In this document: piece by piece, positions 12,801-26,100 of the stretch
Layout: each line of letters starts with the position of its first letter
Position numbering within the stretch: position 1 is the stretch's first letter
Program-made: the position numbers and the translations under genes
Notes under the pieces: generated by a model
Told to the model about the DNA's origin: nothing
What the model saw: only the letters and a program-made list of their open reading frames with translations
Database searches by the model: none
NCBI GenBank assembly: GCA_964034945.1
Contig: OZ035961.1
Span: 89,282,991-89,346,990, forward strand
Source of the DNA: Chrysopilus asiliformis
Taxonomy: Eukaryota; Arthropoda; Insecta; Diptera; Rhagionidae
DNA length: 64,000 nucleotides
Direction of reading: 5' to 3'

Positions 12801-15800
12801 CATTTCATTTGTGAATTTTGCATGAATTTACTGACAGAGACTGACAGATTGAGAATCACAGACTAATAGACTGACAAACTGACAGACTAACAGACTGACA
12901 GACTGACAGACTGACAGACTGACAGACTGACAGACTGACAGACTGACAGACTGACAGACTGACAGACAGAAAGACATTATTGTAATAATGCTCCAATCGA
13001 CTCAGGACTGCTCGGGAAATGTTTTTTTAGGCTAAGTTAAGATGCTGACTTTTTTCATGAAAAGGAAAAAATCCTACATTCTTTGCTTTAACGGTTTCTA
13101 CGTATCTCTAACGATTCGTCAATATTTGAAAAACTTTTTTTTCCCGAAATTTTAAATATTGCAGAGGAAAGTTTTGTGATGACGACAACTGCAATTTTCC
13201 TGGGCTTTAAAAATCTTTTTAAAAAAAAAACATTTTTCATTTGTATTTTAAAATATTTTATTTTTCCAGTTTTAGATCTGAAAATTTAAGCTTCAGTTCA
13301 CTAATTAAATTTTCCCTTGAAAAACACAGTGGTGTTTTTTTTTAAATATTTTAGACATGAAAATAAATTTCCATTAATTCAATCATTTTCCTCTAATTTA
13401 ACTTTAACTAGGCTAAAAATCTTATGATTCATTCAGTTGATTCATTCCATTGAATTTAACATCCTATTTCCCACCAATGACTATTTGGAAGCCAAATGGA
13501 AACGAGTCCTGGGAGACAGTTTTTGTTTATCTGTGATGTAAATGCAAATCACGCGACATTCATTCTAGATCTTTAAAAAACACATTTTTTTGTTATTGCT
13601 GGGTAACGGAATATAAAACATGAATAATTTTTTGAAATTAGACAAAAGTACTTAATAAATGTCACCATTCAATCTAAATTTGTCCGATTCCCGTGGGAAG
13701 AATTTCATTTTGACTAAAATGCGATGGGAATTTCCTATAAATAAAACTGCTCTGGTCTTTTATAAAGTCTTCCTAATTAATTGAATTTGAAATCTTTTAA
13801 TTTGAGCACTTTATGATTTTACAGATAGACCAATTAATTATAAAATTCGAAAAAAAAACCAACTCCAGAGCTAAAAAGAGACTTTAATCTCCGTCCATCA
13901 TTCTCAATTCGCGTTTAAGACTTAAACGATTCCGTCATTAAATTATGATTAAATATGAGTTGGTGGAAGTGTTTCAATGCCGTACATTCTCCATTTCATC
14001 CATTTCTCTGATTAATCTTTAACCAAAATCTAAAAAAATCGTTTCTTTAGTCTTAAATTAGAAACGAACCCCCTATTCTGCATAAAAGATTAATGTCTTT
14101 TATCTTGTTAACTAACGTTAAGTGGAATTTAATAGGATCTGCTATTCTGGATAACAAATCAAGAGACGTCAAAATATTAACGTTTCTCAACTTTCGTGGT
14201 GAATTATTACTTTCTTATACAAAATATAATAAAATATTGTATTCATGGAAAATTTCGACATATTAATTCTGCCTAAAAACTTTTCTCGAGCACTCCCGAA
14301 TCAGTCAGTCTGTCAGTCTGTCAGTCTGTCAGTCTGTCAGTCTGTCAGTCTGTCAGTCTGTCAGTCTGTCAGTCTGTCAGTCTGTCAGTCTGTCAGTCTG
14401 TCAGTCTGTCAGTCTGTCAGTCTGTCAGTCTGTCAGTCTGTCAGTCTGTCAGTCTGTCAGTCTGTCAGTCTGTCAGTCTGTCAGTCTGTCAGTCTGTCAG
14501 TCTGTCAGTCTGTCAGTCTGTCAGTCTGTCAGTCTGTCAGTCTGTCAGTCTGTCAGCCTGTCAGCCTGTCAGCCTGTCAGCCTGTCAGCCTGTCAGCCTG
14601 TCAGCCTGTCAGCCTGTCAGACTGTCAGCCTGTCAGCCTGTCAGCCTGTCAGCCTGTCAGTCTGTCAGTCTGTAAGTCTGTCAGTCTGACGATCTTATAA
14701 ACTTTTGCTGGAAATCCGTTAATCGGAATTAACCAAAATGGCTGCTTTTTGAAATTCGCAATTTCGTTTTTCGCGGTGTACTCTGAAACTACGCGCTTTC
14801 GATAGTCTGATGTATAACAAAAGTTGAAAAGAATAAAATTTCGTGCATTTATGTTTTTTTGCTAGAACTGCGCATCTTAAGCCGTTATCGTGATTTACCG
14901 TTATTTAAAAAAAAAACGATCTTTTGTGATTATTTCGAAAAATAACGATTTTTTGCTAGTTATATGATAAAATGAGTTAATGAGAATAACATTCTCCACA
15001 ATTTTTACTTTTACCATTTTCCGTTATCTTTTACCGTTATCGAGATATCATTAAAAATCAAAAAAATAAATTTTTGCAAATTGTTTGCAAACTCACGGTT
15101 TTTCGAAATAACATTTAAAAGAAGAATTAAAGACGTTGAAATTCTCTACATTTTTGCGTTTGCCCGTAAATCTATAGCTTTTACCGTTATGAAGATATTT
15201 TAGAAGATATAAAAAAATCATATTTTTATGTAAACTAATATTTCATTCATCGGGTTATAAATTGCGCAGGAACAAAGATTTTTTATAAGAAAGTCATGTG
15301 CTTTTCACATAAGATATTTTATATAATTTTCTTTTCAAGCGTCGAAATCCATTCTTCACAGATATAAAACTATTCACATGTTTTTCAAGATTTACAACGT
15401 TTTCTTTACAATTTTTTTTAGATAATTTCCATAATTTTGGACAGATTTTATAATTTTAGAAAAAATCCTTTGTCAAAAAATAGGAAAATTTGACGTGTAT
15501 GAGCTGGTCTTGCCAGATAAACGTACAGTGGTGAGTCTCTGAAAATCGAAACTCACCAAAAACCTCTTATCCAGAATAAGAAATTCTTTTACAATTTATT
15601 AATTACAAACTAAGAGATCTCTTAACGTCTTTGATGCGGAATAGGGGGGGAGGGGATACTTTTCGCAAATCACAGACGACTTTTCGTTTTCCTCCAGGAA
15701 GTTGTTCTCCAGGACATTACAAAATAAAAATAAACTCCATTCAATTTTATTTCAATTTACGAGGGAAACTTTCTTGTCTCACTTCGCTAATGGAATTATG

Positions 15801-18800
15801 CTCTTTTTTATGTTTTTTAGGCGATGTTGCTGATGGCATGTACTTTATTGAGGACGGTACGGTGTCCATTCGTATCGAACAGGATGGCGGCGAAGTGGAA
15901 ATCTCAGTGCTTGGCAAGGGTGCATACTTTGGTGAACTGGCCCTGGTCACACATCGACCTCGAGCCGCTTCAGCGTACGCCGTGGACAATATTAAAGTTG
16001 CATGTGAGTAAAAACTATCCTTTAATTAAACTGAAATATATTTAAAAAAATATACACAAGACTCCTTCCTATCCCCATACAACATAAAACACACACACAC
16101 ACATTTCTTTCATGCACACACAAAAAAACACTTTTAATCACATTTTTTGTAGTTGTTTGTAGTTAAAATTAAAAACCCCTATCTATACTGAAATTCATTC
16201 GTTATTTCCGTATACATGTGTGAAATAAAGTTAATCAATTTTGATGCAACTTCAATGCTTTTCATTAGAAAATTACAAAGAAAAAATTATGTTAAATGTT
16301 GATTTGTTCTTGTTTCGTTGTTATTTTTGATGTTAATGGCTTTTTGTTGCAGATAATTTTGTGAGTTTTTTTATAATTGACTATTTTTTTTTAAAGTACC
16401 TACAATATAAAATAATTGTTTTTAGATATTTTGAGATTTTGATTCCATTGCTAAGCTTATTTTTTTATTACTTTTTATTTTGTTTTGTTTTTTTTCTTCT
16501 TCAGTTTTTTTTAATAATTTTTTTCCACTAATAGTTTTAGAGACTGGATGCTTTGAAAGACTTATGGGAAAATGCATTAATCTTATTAAACGTGGAATAC
16601 GCAATTACAAATATTTAGACGATGATCTACGTTTAGATATTATTAATAATAGATTTTAATTTATTAATATTTAATATTATTTAAGACACGAAATATACAT
16701 TTCCGAGAAATAAGTAAATTCACGTAGAAAAAGTTTCGAAAATTTGAATTTATTCCGGCGATAAATCCTTGGCAAATAAAAGAATAAAAAATTAACTTTA
16801 CTACAGATTGGATTATTTTTCCCTTAAGTTAAAGCTTAAAAAATTTATTTTACAATAAAATAAAAACATATTCGCTTACGCTATGAATTTTTCGCAAATG
16901 TATATTTTAAGCATTTTATTTTATAATTTTTGTCATCATAAATCATTTTTTCAAATTCTAGTTCTAGACATTTTTATTCTTTTTTTTCTATTTTAACGAA
17001 TTTTCAATGGCCATTTTCCGGTTTTTTTTTTATTGATTTCTGAATTTTAATAATTTGATTTAATAAGAGAAATTAGTTCTTGGATAATAGCTTAAGAATT
17101 TTTGACAAAATTGAATTGGATTGACTTAAAAGCAGTTTTTTTTTTATTAAAAATTAGTAAATTAGATCGACGGTCTCAGATTTTGCTGAAATTTTCTATA
17201 CAAGTAGAGTTTGGGGTTTGATCAACAAAAATCTCGAAGCTAGAATCGCGCTTCACAACCGTTTACATTACAGTACAAAATTCTGAAATTCACTGCTGAG
17301 CGATGCCGGAACTGAATTTTTTTTTACAAAATCGCCGGCATAATTTCAAGTTTTGGAAAATCTGCCTAAATGAATTTATTCTGCAATGGGTGAACAAAAT
17401 TCGCGGAGTAAATTCTGAATAAAATTTGTAACTCAGTTCGTGTTGTTCAAAGAAATCAAGAGAATATTTCGCCTGCGGCGCATTTTATCGAGGATATCTT
17501 GTATACATTTATTCGTAGTACAGAAGTGGAATCATATTATCTTACGTGAGGACCGTAACTATGGCCTTTATTACCATTGCAAGCAAAATGGTTTTCTCGA
17601 AGAAGGAAGGAGGGGGGGGGGGGGGGGGGGTGGGGGGATAATATTTTCGCGGGGCCGCTGGTTCCTAGTTATGCCACGGCCTCCCTCCCCCACGATAACT
17701 TTCAGTGTACAAATTTGCGAATTTTTCTTCGGAATTTTCTTAGCAGGCCGGAATTTTGAATATTTCTTTTCTTAAGATCGATCTTTGGAGGCCCTAAAAC
17801 CTTTTGCATCCTATAGGGTTGCTATGCCGCGTTAAATACTACAGAAAAAAAAATCTGCACAAATGGGAATTTACTATTTAAAAAAGGATTTTTGATTTCC
17901 ATTATATTTCTAAGAATTTTCTGAGTTCTCTTATTTTAAAGATTTATTTTATATAATTTTTCGATTTACAAAATATTTTGTAATGGCCATGAGACATATT
18001 TTTAGAACAAATATGATATTTTTCAAACGAGCATAGTTATTTAAATATCATGAGAATGTAGTTGATATATATTGTTTTAATTCTAACATTTTAAAAAAGA
18101 GAGGTTTGGGAGAATAGGAACTTTTTTTTTCTTTTATAATTAACAAATCTACTTTTTCATAACTATAAATTTAGTGTTTAATTTTGATCAAATAAAAATA
18201 ATTAACAATTTAGTAGCTTTAGTTTAAAACTAATAACGGGTTTGGAGATAATAATAATAATTGCTACAACTAACAGTAGCGTAGTTTAATTCTTGTTCTT
18301 AATATTTTTGTGATTAAAGCATCGAGAATGAAAAGGTAAGATTGTTAAGTTTCACGTGATTAAAACTTAATGCGTAATTTTGCGTATTAAGAGACGTGAT
18401 TTTTTCGAAAAGTTTTTATGTAGACGTTAACAAAAACTTTTGCATTATTTTTAGGCGCCATTTACATCTGACACAGTATTCCGTGAATTTAATTTCACGT
18501 TTCACAAGCGTTTACATTACGACACAAAATTCTAAAATTTATTCCTGACAGACGTTGGAACTGGAACCACATTTTTTTTCATGCCAAATTCGTCGGCATA
18601 AAATCAAATTTTGACAACCTTTCGCGGAATATATTTTGATTAAAATTCGCGGAAAACTTCGAGAAAAAATCGACATTGTAAACGTGGCCTTAACTACATT
18701 ATTATTTTTAATGTAGGCCTCGTTCACACTTGCAATTTTTTGTTGAATTTCTCCGCGAATTTTATGCATCTATCGCAGCATTATGCATCTATCGCAGAAT

Positions 18801-21800
18801 TAATTCACTTAGAAAAAATTGTGAAAAATTGAATTCATTCCAGCGATTTTGTATGAAAAATTTCAGTTCCGGCGACTTTTACGAAAAAATTTCATAATTT
18901 TGTGTCGTATTATAAACAGTTATATAACTTGGATTTTCAGCTCTATCCCAATTGACCAAATTGGTTGGAAAACCAATTGGATTTCCAATCATCTTGTACC
19001 AAGTACCGAAGGTACGGTTTATGGAATTTTGACTGGAAATCCAAGATTTTTTCCTGTGAAAATGGTCCTTTTTGTAGCATAAGGTTCATAATTCCAAATG
19101 TTCCCACAAATAATCTTAAACTTTATAAAGGAAAATTGCGTGGTACATTTGAACACGGTACAAAAATTCCAACATTGGTCAATTGGGATTCTGGCAAATG
19201 TCAGTGACCGATGACAAGTCACAACTCGGCCACCAAAGCCGCAAATTCTATGGACTTTTGGCATGTGACTTAAGTGTCACATGTTAGAATAGGGATGTTT
19301 GTGTGAAAGAAAAATATTCACGGAATAAAGTGTGAAGTGCAAACGGCGCTTTAGACTAAATGCGGCTGAATTTTTATGCATATTCCAAATGTGGCTTTTA
19401 ATGGTGGATCTCCATTACTAAAGAGCTTCTCCAAATGGTTGGGCCATTAATTGAGAAGCAAGTAGTGATTCGCGAACCACTATGCGTAATTTTACAGCAG
19501 TCAAACAAGAAATGTCAAAACACAACTTAAATGTATTGGACCTCACTATTTGTTTACGGAGAATGTGTGAGTTTAATTTTATAGTTGCACACGATCTTTA
19601 TAGGAAAAGTTAAAGTCGTTCAACTTCATCTACATACGCGACAACTGGCGACGTGTGCATCCTATAAAAAAAAACTACAAATGCGACATCTGGCGACGTA
19701 TTGCATTTTTTTTTGCACACGTTGTTCTCTCTCTTTTTTACGAAGGCCGTTTTACGTAAGTGTGTCTCTATATTTTTGCACACGTCGAATGCTTCAGTAA
19801 TGGAGATCCACCATAAAGAGCTAAACAAAATTCGGGCGTCAGTGGCGGGTGGTACCTTACTATCGTTCGCACCTCCGTTCCTCTCCTTGCCGTAATTTTG
19901 ACAGTTTTCGTCCTAGTTAGGTGGACTATTTCAACCGATGTGAACATGATCTTAGGACCGCCAGCCTGAGCTAAGCGAGCTCAGCTATGTGCCTGTTTAG
20001 ACGTGGATGTTTAACCCTTCAGAGCGCCTCACTTTGATACGTGATGCAACACGCCATGCTAACCTTTAAACAGACACATAGCTGAGCTGGCTTAGCTCAA
20101 GTAGACCGTACACTTGATATATACGTCACACTGTCCAAAAATATGTCACACTGTTAAGGGGATAAGGGTATCTAGTAGTGAGGGCTACTTCCACACAAAA
20201 AAAATCCGAAAAAGCGAGCCGAGAGGGACGGGAGTTTATAATTAAATAAATTACCGTGAAGTTTTTTACGAACTGCCCATAAATTTTTTTTAGGACACTG
20301 AAAATGTTGAAGACTTTTTAGAAACCGGTCATTACAAGCCCCCAAAACGTCAAATTTTATCGCATTGCGGTCTTTTGCAACCTCCTTCTCGTACTTATGC
20401 CACTATGTAAAAGTATAAATTTGACATGCCATGTAATTTTATCGCTCCAAGGTTGTTCGTAAGTGCATTTTCCGTTTTACAAATAAAGTAATAAACCCCA
20501 AAAACTCCCTGTAATATCGAAAATCAACATTTTATAGTATTTGCAAGTAAATCCCTTTAATATTCGTCATATCTAGGTATTAAGCAATCATTTTGCTATA
20601 TTTACAAAATGTCAACACTTTATACTCAAGCAAATATCTCTATAATTCCAGTGAATATAAAATACCCCTATTTTACTGCTAGGGCGAAAAAACCCCAGCC
20701 ATAGAAAACGAATAAAATTTAACGAAAATTTGAAATGCATATTCAAACATTTAGCTATGATAATTTACACATTATTGGATTTTGGATTAAGAAATGGAAT
20801 TATCGTGGCTACAGACAGAGTCATACTCCATATCTGTAAATGCCTGAAAATACTGGCCAAATATTGGTGTTTATTTGGCTTTTCATGTTCTGTTTTGCCG
20901 TTGATGGAATTTAAATGATGAAATAATAAACCCTCTCCGTCGTCTACGCTAATAAAATGAAAACCATTTTTGTCACGAATTCGAAACGAATTTAAATTAG
21001 GCAAAAATGCTGTAGGATTTAGGGTCGGCTTTTATAGACATTTGATTTTTTTTTTTGCAAGTTGAAAATTTCATAACTGCATTCAAATCTCTATATGCGC
21101 ATCTGGAATATTTATGTTTTTACGAAATCGCATGGATTTTTTTATGTCTGCATGACTCGATTGTATTTTGCATTTGAATTGCCTGTTGATGTGAAAAATA
21201 ATGAATTGAAATGAAAAAAGGACGAGATTCTGCCAAACCTCTGCAATATTTTTTTTGGAAAAGAATTCCATAAAGTCTATATTTTTTTTTTTAATTTTTG
21301 TTTTAGTGCAGTACTTAAAATGATTCCAGTTTATGTTTATGAATTTTAATATTGTTATTTTAGTGCTGAATTGCAGTCCACATAGAAGTTTTTTTTTAAA
21401 AAAAGATAAAAAAAAACTAATAATTCCATTCCATTGCATGAATTATTTAAATTCGTTTTAAGTTTTTAGTTTCGTTTGTAAGCCAGTCCAAGATAGAACC
21501 TTGAAAAGTTTTTATTATTATTTAATAGGCATCGATATTTGTTGTTGTGTTTAATTTTTAATTAGTTTTTTATGTTAAATGTTCGCATTATTTGCTAATC
21601 TACTGCAAAAAAATATATATAATAAAATATGAAGCAATTATTATCAATGAAAAAATATTGATTTTTTTATTTACTCATTTGTTGGTTAAATAATTTTTGT
21701 TCTGTGTGAAGCTTTATATTTTTCAAGTAGTTATCAGTAAATTGTAGTATTTTGCGGAAGTGGGATTTCAAGCATTCAGAGCAGAAACGGTGAGTAAAAA

Positions 21801-23129
21801 TCCTGTTTAATTATAATTTTTGCACTTTTGGTCAATAGTTTAAGAGTTGCAGTCGATTTCTGTACTTAATAGATTTTAAGGATACCTTAAATCGTACTGA
21901 AGTGTCACTTAAGTGATTTTAAAAAAAATGTTTTTAAAAAAAGATGAATTTCGTGGGTTAAACAGCACTAAGACGTCGTTTACATCTGACACTTTATTCC
22001 GCGAATTTTACTCTTTAACACGAAATTCATGTTACACGGCCGTTTACACAAAATTCTAAAATTTATTTCTGAAAGACGTCCGAACTGGAATTTTCCACAC
22101 AAAACCGCCGGAATAAATTCAAATGTGACAACTTTTGCTAAATGAATTTATTCTGCGATCGATTAATAAAATTCGCGGAATAAATTCTGAAAGAAATGGC
22201 GGAGAAATTCAAGAAAAAATGCCAGGTATTCAGCCCTATTCCCGTAATCGGCGGGACGTGTACGCCGCGGGATTTGGCGTTTCCCGCAGAAAATTTGCAT
22301 TCTGCTAAACGCAATTGTCCCGGCGTATGCCGTGGTGCTGAAAACGTTTTACTTTCGGTATTACACTAAACGCACCCGCGAATGTTTTGACTTTTCCATA
22401 CATTTATTTCTCGCGAGTAAATCGTTGCGGGACCAATCAATTAAATAGAAAGTTTGAATAAAAATGTGAATTTTATTTATACTTTCAATGAATTTTAACT
22501 AAATATAAGTTTTGAAGGTCAGGAAAAACTAACTAGACGCAATACAATCATTTAACTGAATAAATAAAACTTCATGCGTATCAAATCAGCAAAACTGTCA
22601 AAATAATCAGTGCGGGGCTGAAAAAAACTGCGTTTCTACGTCTACTAGAATAAGAAAATTTCATTCGATCGAGATAAAACTTGCGTGGCGTATACACGTC
22701 CCGCCGGTTACGGGAATAGGGCTGATTATCAGGCCGTAAAGGCCGTTTGCGCCAACAAATCATAGCAACTTATGTTCAACTTAAATTATTTAAGTCTGAG
22801 AATTTTTTGGGCTCAAGCGATCTAAGCTAAACTTAATTTTTAGAAAAAAACTACACACAAACGGGCCTAAAACAAAAACGAAAGGAGATAAAGTTTCTTG
22901 CTACGCCCAGGGTTGTGCCAAGGCAAAGCGGCGGCCGGAACAAAACCTATAGTTCGCGCCCACACTTTTTATACCCGTATGGTGAAACCAAAGGGTATAT
23001 TAACTTTGCCTTACCGTTTGTAACGCCAAGATCCCGTCATCGCACAAAAAAATGAATTACACCAGTGAGTTTAGAATGATGAAAAAAGTTGAATTTAGCA
23101 TGTCCGTCCGTCTGTCTGTCCGTCTGTCT

Positions 23130-23160
<31 letters not shown>

Positions 23161-26100
23161 CGTCTGTCTGTGGCGCGGATTGCGGGCGCACGGATTGAGC
23201 TAGAGACTTGAAATTTTGCGTGGATCCGTTTTTCGTAAAATGCGAGGCTAAGTTCGTTAATGGGCAAAAATGGACCATTAGGGGGGGTACCCCCCATACG
23301 AACGAAAACTTTTTTTGCGAATATCTCAAAAACGGTGCATCTTATCAAAAAAGTCCAAGAACAAAAGTTATTTAGGATATGATTCTACATAAAACTCCCA
23401 TACATCAAAATCCGATTGGAATAAATTTAAAAAAATCTTATTGGAAAGTTTGACTTCAAAGTGGAATTTTGGTATAACTGTTCGAATTTTGATACGAATA
23501 TCACCATACGGGTCTCCAATGATTGCCAGATTGGCAATTATAGCTTTTGTTATGTTTCTTAAAAAAAGTTGATGAAACCCTTGGAAATTTTGAAAGACCA
23601 ATCAGAGACAAAAATTTTCTCAATATGAAAACATCAATAAAAAACAAAAAAAAGTATTTGAGAAATTCCCACCTACACTTGCGAAAAACCGGAGTCGATC
23701 ACGCACCGAAATAGGACGTCTATCCGGGCGGGGCATCTATCCGTACAAAAATTTGATCCTTTTTTTCGCTCCTTTTCGCTCCAGGATTCTGAAATTTAAC
23801 AGGGATCTAGTTGGATGATGAAACTACCATATAGATTTAAAATTATATGGGTATTTGGAAAACTGAGAATTTCATAGCGTTTTTCCGAAAGGTGCGACGT
23901 CTATCCGTACCTTACCCTAAGTATAATTGAGGCGTTAAACGCTAGAGTGGACCAACCCACATAATCGAGTTTTTGAAGCTTTCCACTTTTGTACTATTAT
24001 TTACTGTAAATTTTTGGAAAAAAAATTTGTGTGGACTTTATTACTCAATGTTGAAATGTTCTTTTGTGCATCCAAACATTTTTATCTAGAAACTCATTCG
24101 CAATAGTGATTCAAACACAAAAAAATTCACGATTTCGACATGTGGGTTGGTCCACTCTAGCTTTTAACGCCTCAATTGTATATCTCTGAATTGAGATTTG
24201 AAAAAACGGTCCATTTCATTTATCACGGAAAAATGACTGGAAAATGATAATTTTTTATGACAAAATCACCATCCGAATCGTGACTTGTCACAATGTCAGA
24301 ATCAGGGTATAAATTTCCACTGTAGATATGAAAGTTGATTCAAACAATTATAAATTATGTAAATTAATTTCTCTAAAAAAAATAAATTAAATAAAAATCG
24401 CAATCACCAAATAAAAAATCTGTAAAAATCACAATTAAAAAAAAATATATTTGTTGCTTTTATTATTCTATAAATTAAAACGTATTTGCACCTCTTCACT
24501 GTAATAAACAACAATTTGTAGTGGGCAAATCTATTGTAAGGAACACGAAGAATACTCTTCTCTAATAGCAAAATATTTAGAACCACCTCAATGCCAAAGT
24601 AGACTCTCCAAGTGCACATTTGCAAATTTTGAAGGAAATTCAATTATTGATTTTATATTTAATTAGCCTTTTGGTTTTAATTTCATTTTGTTTGTTTGTT
24701 TTTTTGCATAAAATTGCAGTCCTTGACAAGGCGGCTTTTGAACGTCTCCTTGGAAGCGTCGTGGAGGTGATGAAGAGAAATATTGAACACTACGAAGAGC
24801 AATTAAAAGCGCTTCTATGTAGAAATTGTAGCTGTTGAAATGAACTCAAGTTAAGGATATCAGTTTTTTTTTATAATTCGTTGTACTTTTTTTTCTTCAT
24901 TTTTTTTAATGAAATTTTTTTAATCGTTTTAAACGTTTTTATTAAGTATAAAATGGCCATAATTTTTTGTAAATATTTTTAGACTACAAAACGGGTTTTC
25001 GTTTAAACAAAATAAATTATTTACACAAATAAAATAGAAATGTTGGTAATGTTTTATTTAGAGATACAGTATAAGCCGGACTCGCACGGAAATGAAGTCA
25101 AGTTAAGGATATATTTTGCTTGTCAGTCAGAGAAAAAATTTGTCATATGGATAAAATCATTAGGGCTATTCACTCTTTATCGTAGTTGATCGTAAACTCG
25201 TAGAATCGTAGAATTGTAAATAAAATCGTCGTTTTTTGACAGTTCTCCATACAAATTTTTTTACGACAAAAACTACAATCTACCACACCCGAAGGTATGG
25301 TAAAATCGTAGTTTTTGTCGTACTTCTAATAAAGTGAGGTTAAGGCATGTTTTGCGACATGTCAACTTGGTACCAACTCTAAAATGGACATTGGAAAAGC
25401 AAGTAAATTAAAGTATTTATATGATTTAGTATAAATAGAGAGTTAAAAACTGCTTTAAACAATTAATTTAGGTAAAGAAAATAAATAAAAGAGTCAAAAA
25501 TTTACGAAAAAACCCACAACCTCTAGTAAAGCGCTGCTCACGCTTCGTTGTACTTTTCCATCGTAGATGTACAGTAAAATCTACGATTTTACTATCTACG
25601 ATCAAGAGTGAATTGCCCTATTGTTAAATTAACCAAATTTCTGTTAAAATCACAAAAAACTTGTCTATTGGAACAAATATTTTTGGATGGAAATCTTTGT
25701 TTAATATAAAAAAATCGTATTTTAACAAAAATAGACTTACAAATGATGAAAAAAATAGACTTACAAATGATGACACGATGGCACACCGGGAACGTTTTGT
25801 TGCCACATTGCGAACTTTTTAAATTTATACATTTTTTTCTTCTACACAAAGGTTATATTTGCACAACCAAACAAATAAAATAAGAATTAGTAAATATTAT
25901 GCAAATATAAACCTTTTGTGGAGAGTAAAACGTTTAAAATTGTTCCGTTGTCTTTACAAATCTCGCTTTGCGATACTGCACTATTTCATAATTCTTACTT
26001 GACGTTGACGTCATTTTAAAAACCACCACATTTACACAAAAATCCAAAAGAAAATATACAATCTTGTGGACTTTTGTGTAAATTGAGAAGTTGTTGAAAA

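Noticed and set aside
14245..14700. 151-codon open frame of repeating Ser-Val-Cys-Gln units
   Set aside because: It is the (CAGTCTGT)n array read in one frame. All frames stay open by construction, and it lies inside a reverse family C element.
20294..20410. Acceptor-like site followed by 38 open codons ([17 protein letters not shown]...), considered as a fourth Pka-R2 last exon
   Set aside because: Joined in the Pka-R2 phase it hits a stop within three codons, and the open frame lacks the FERL and IxxY pattern of the other three.
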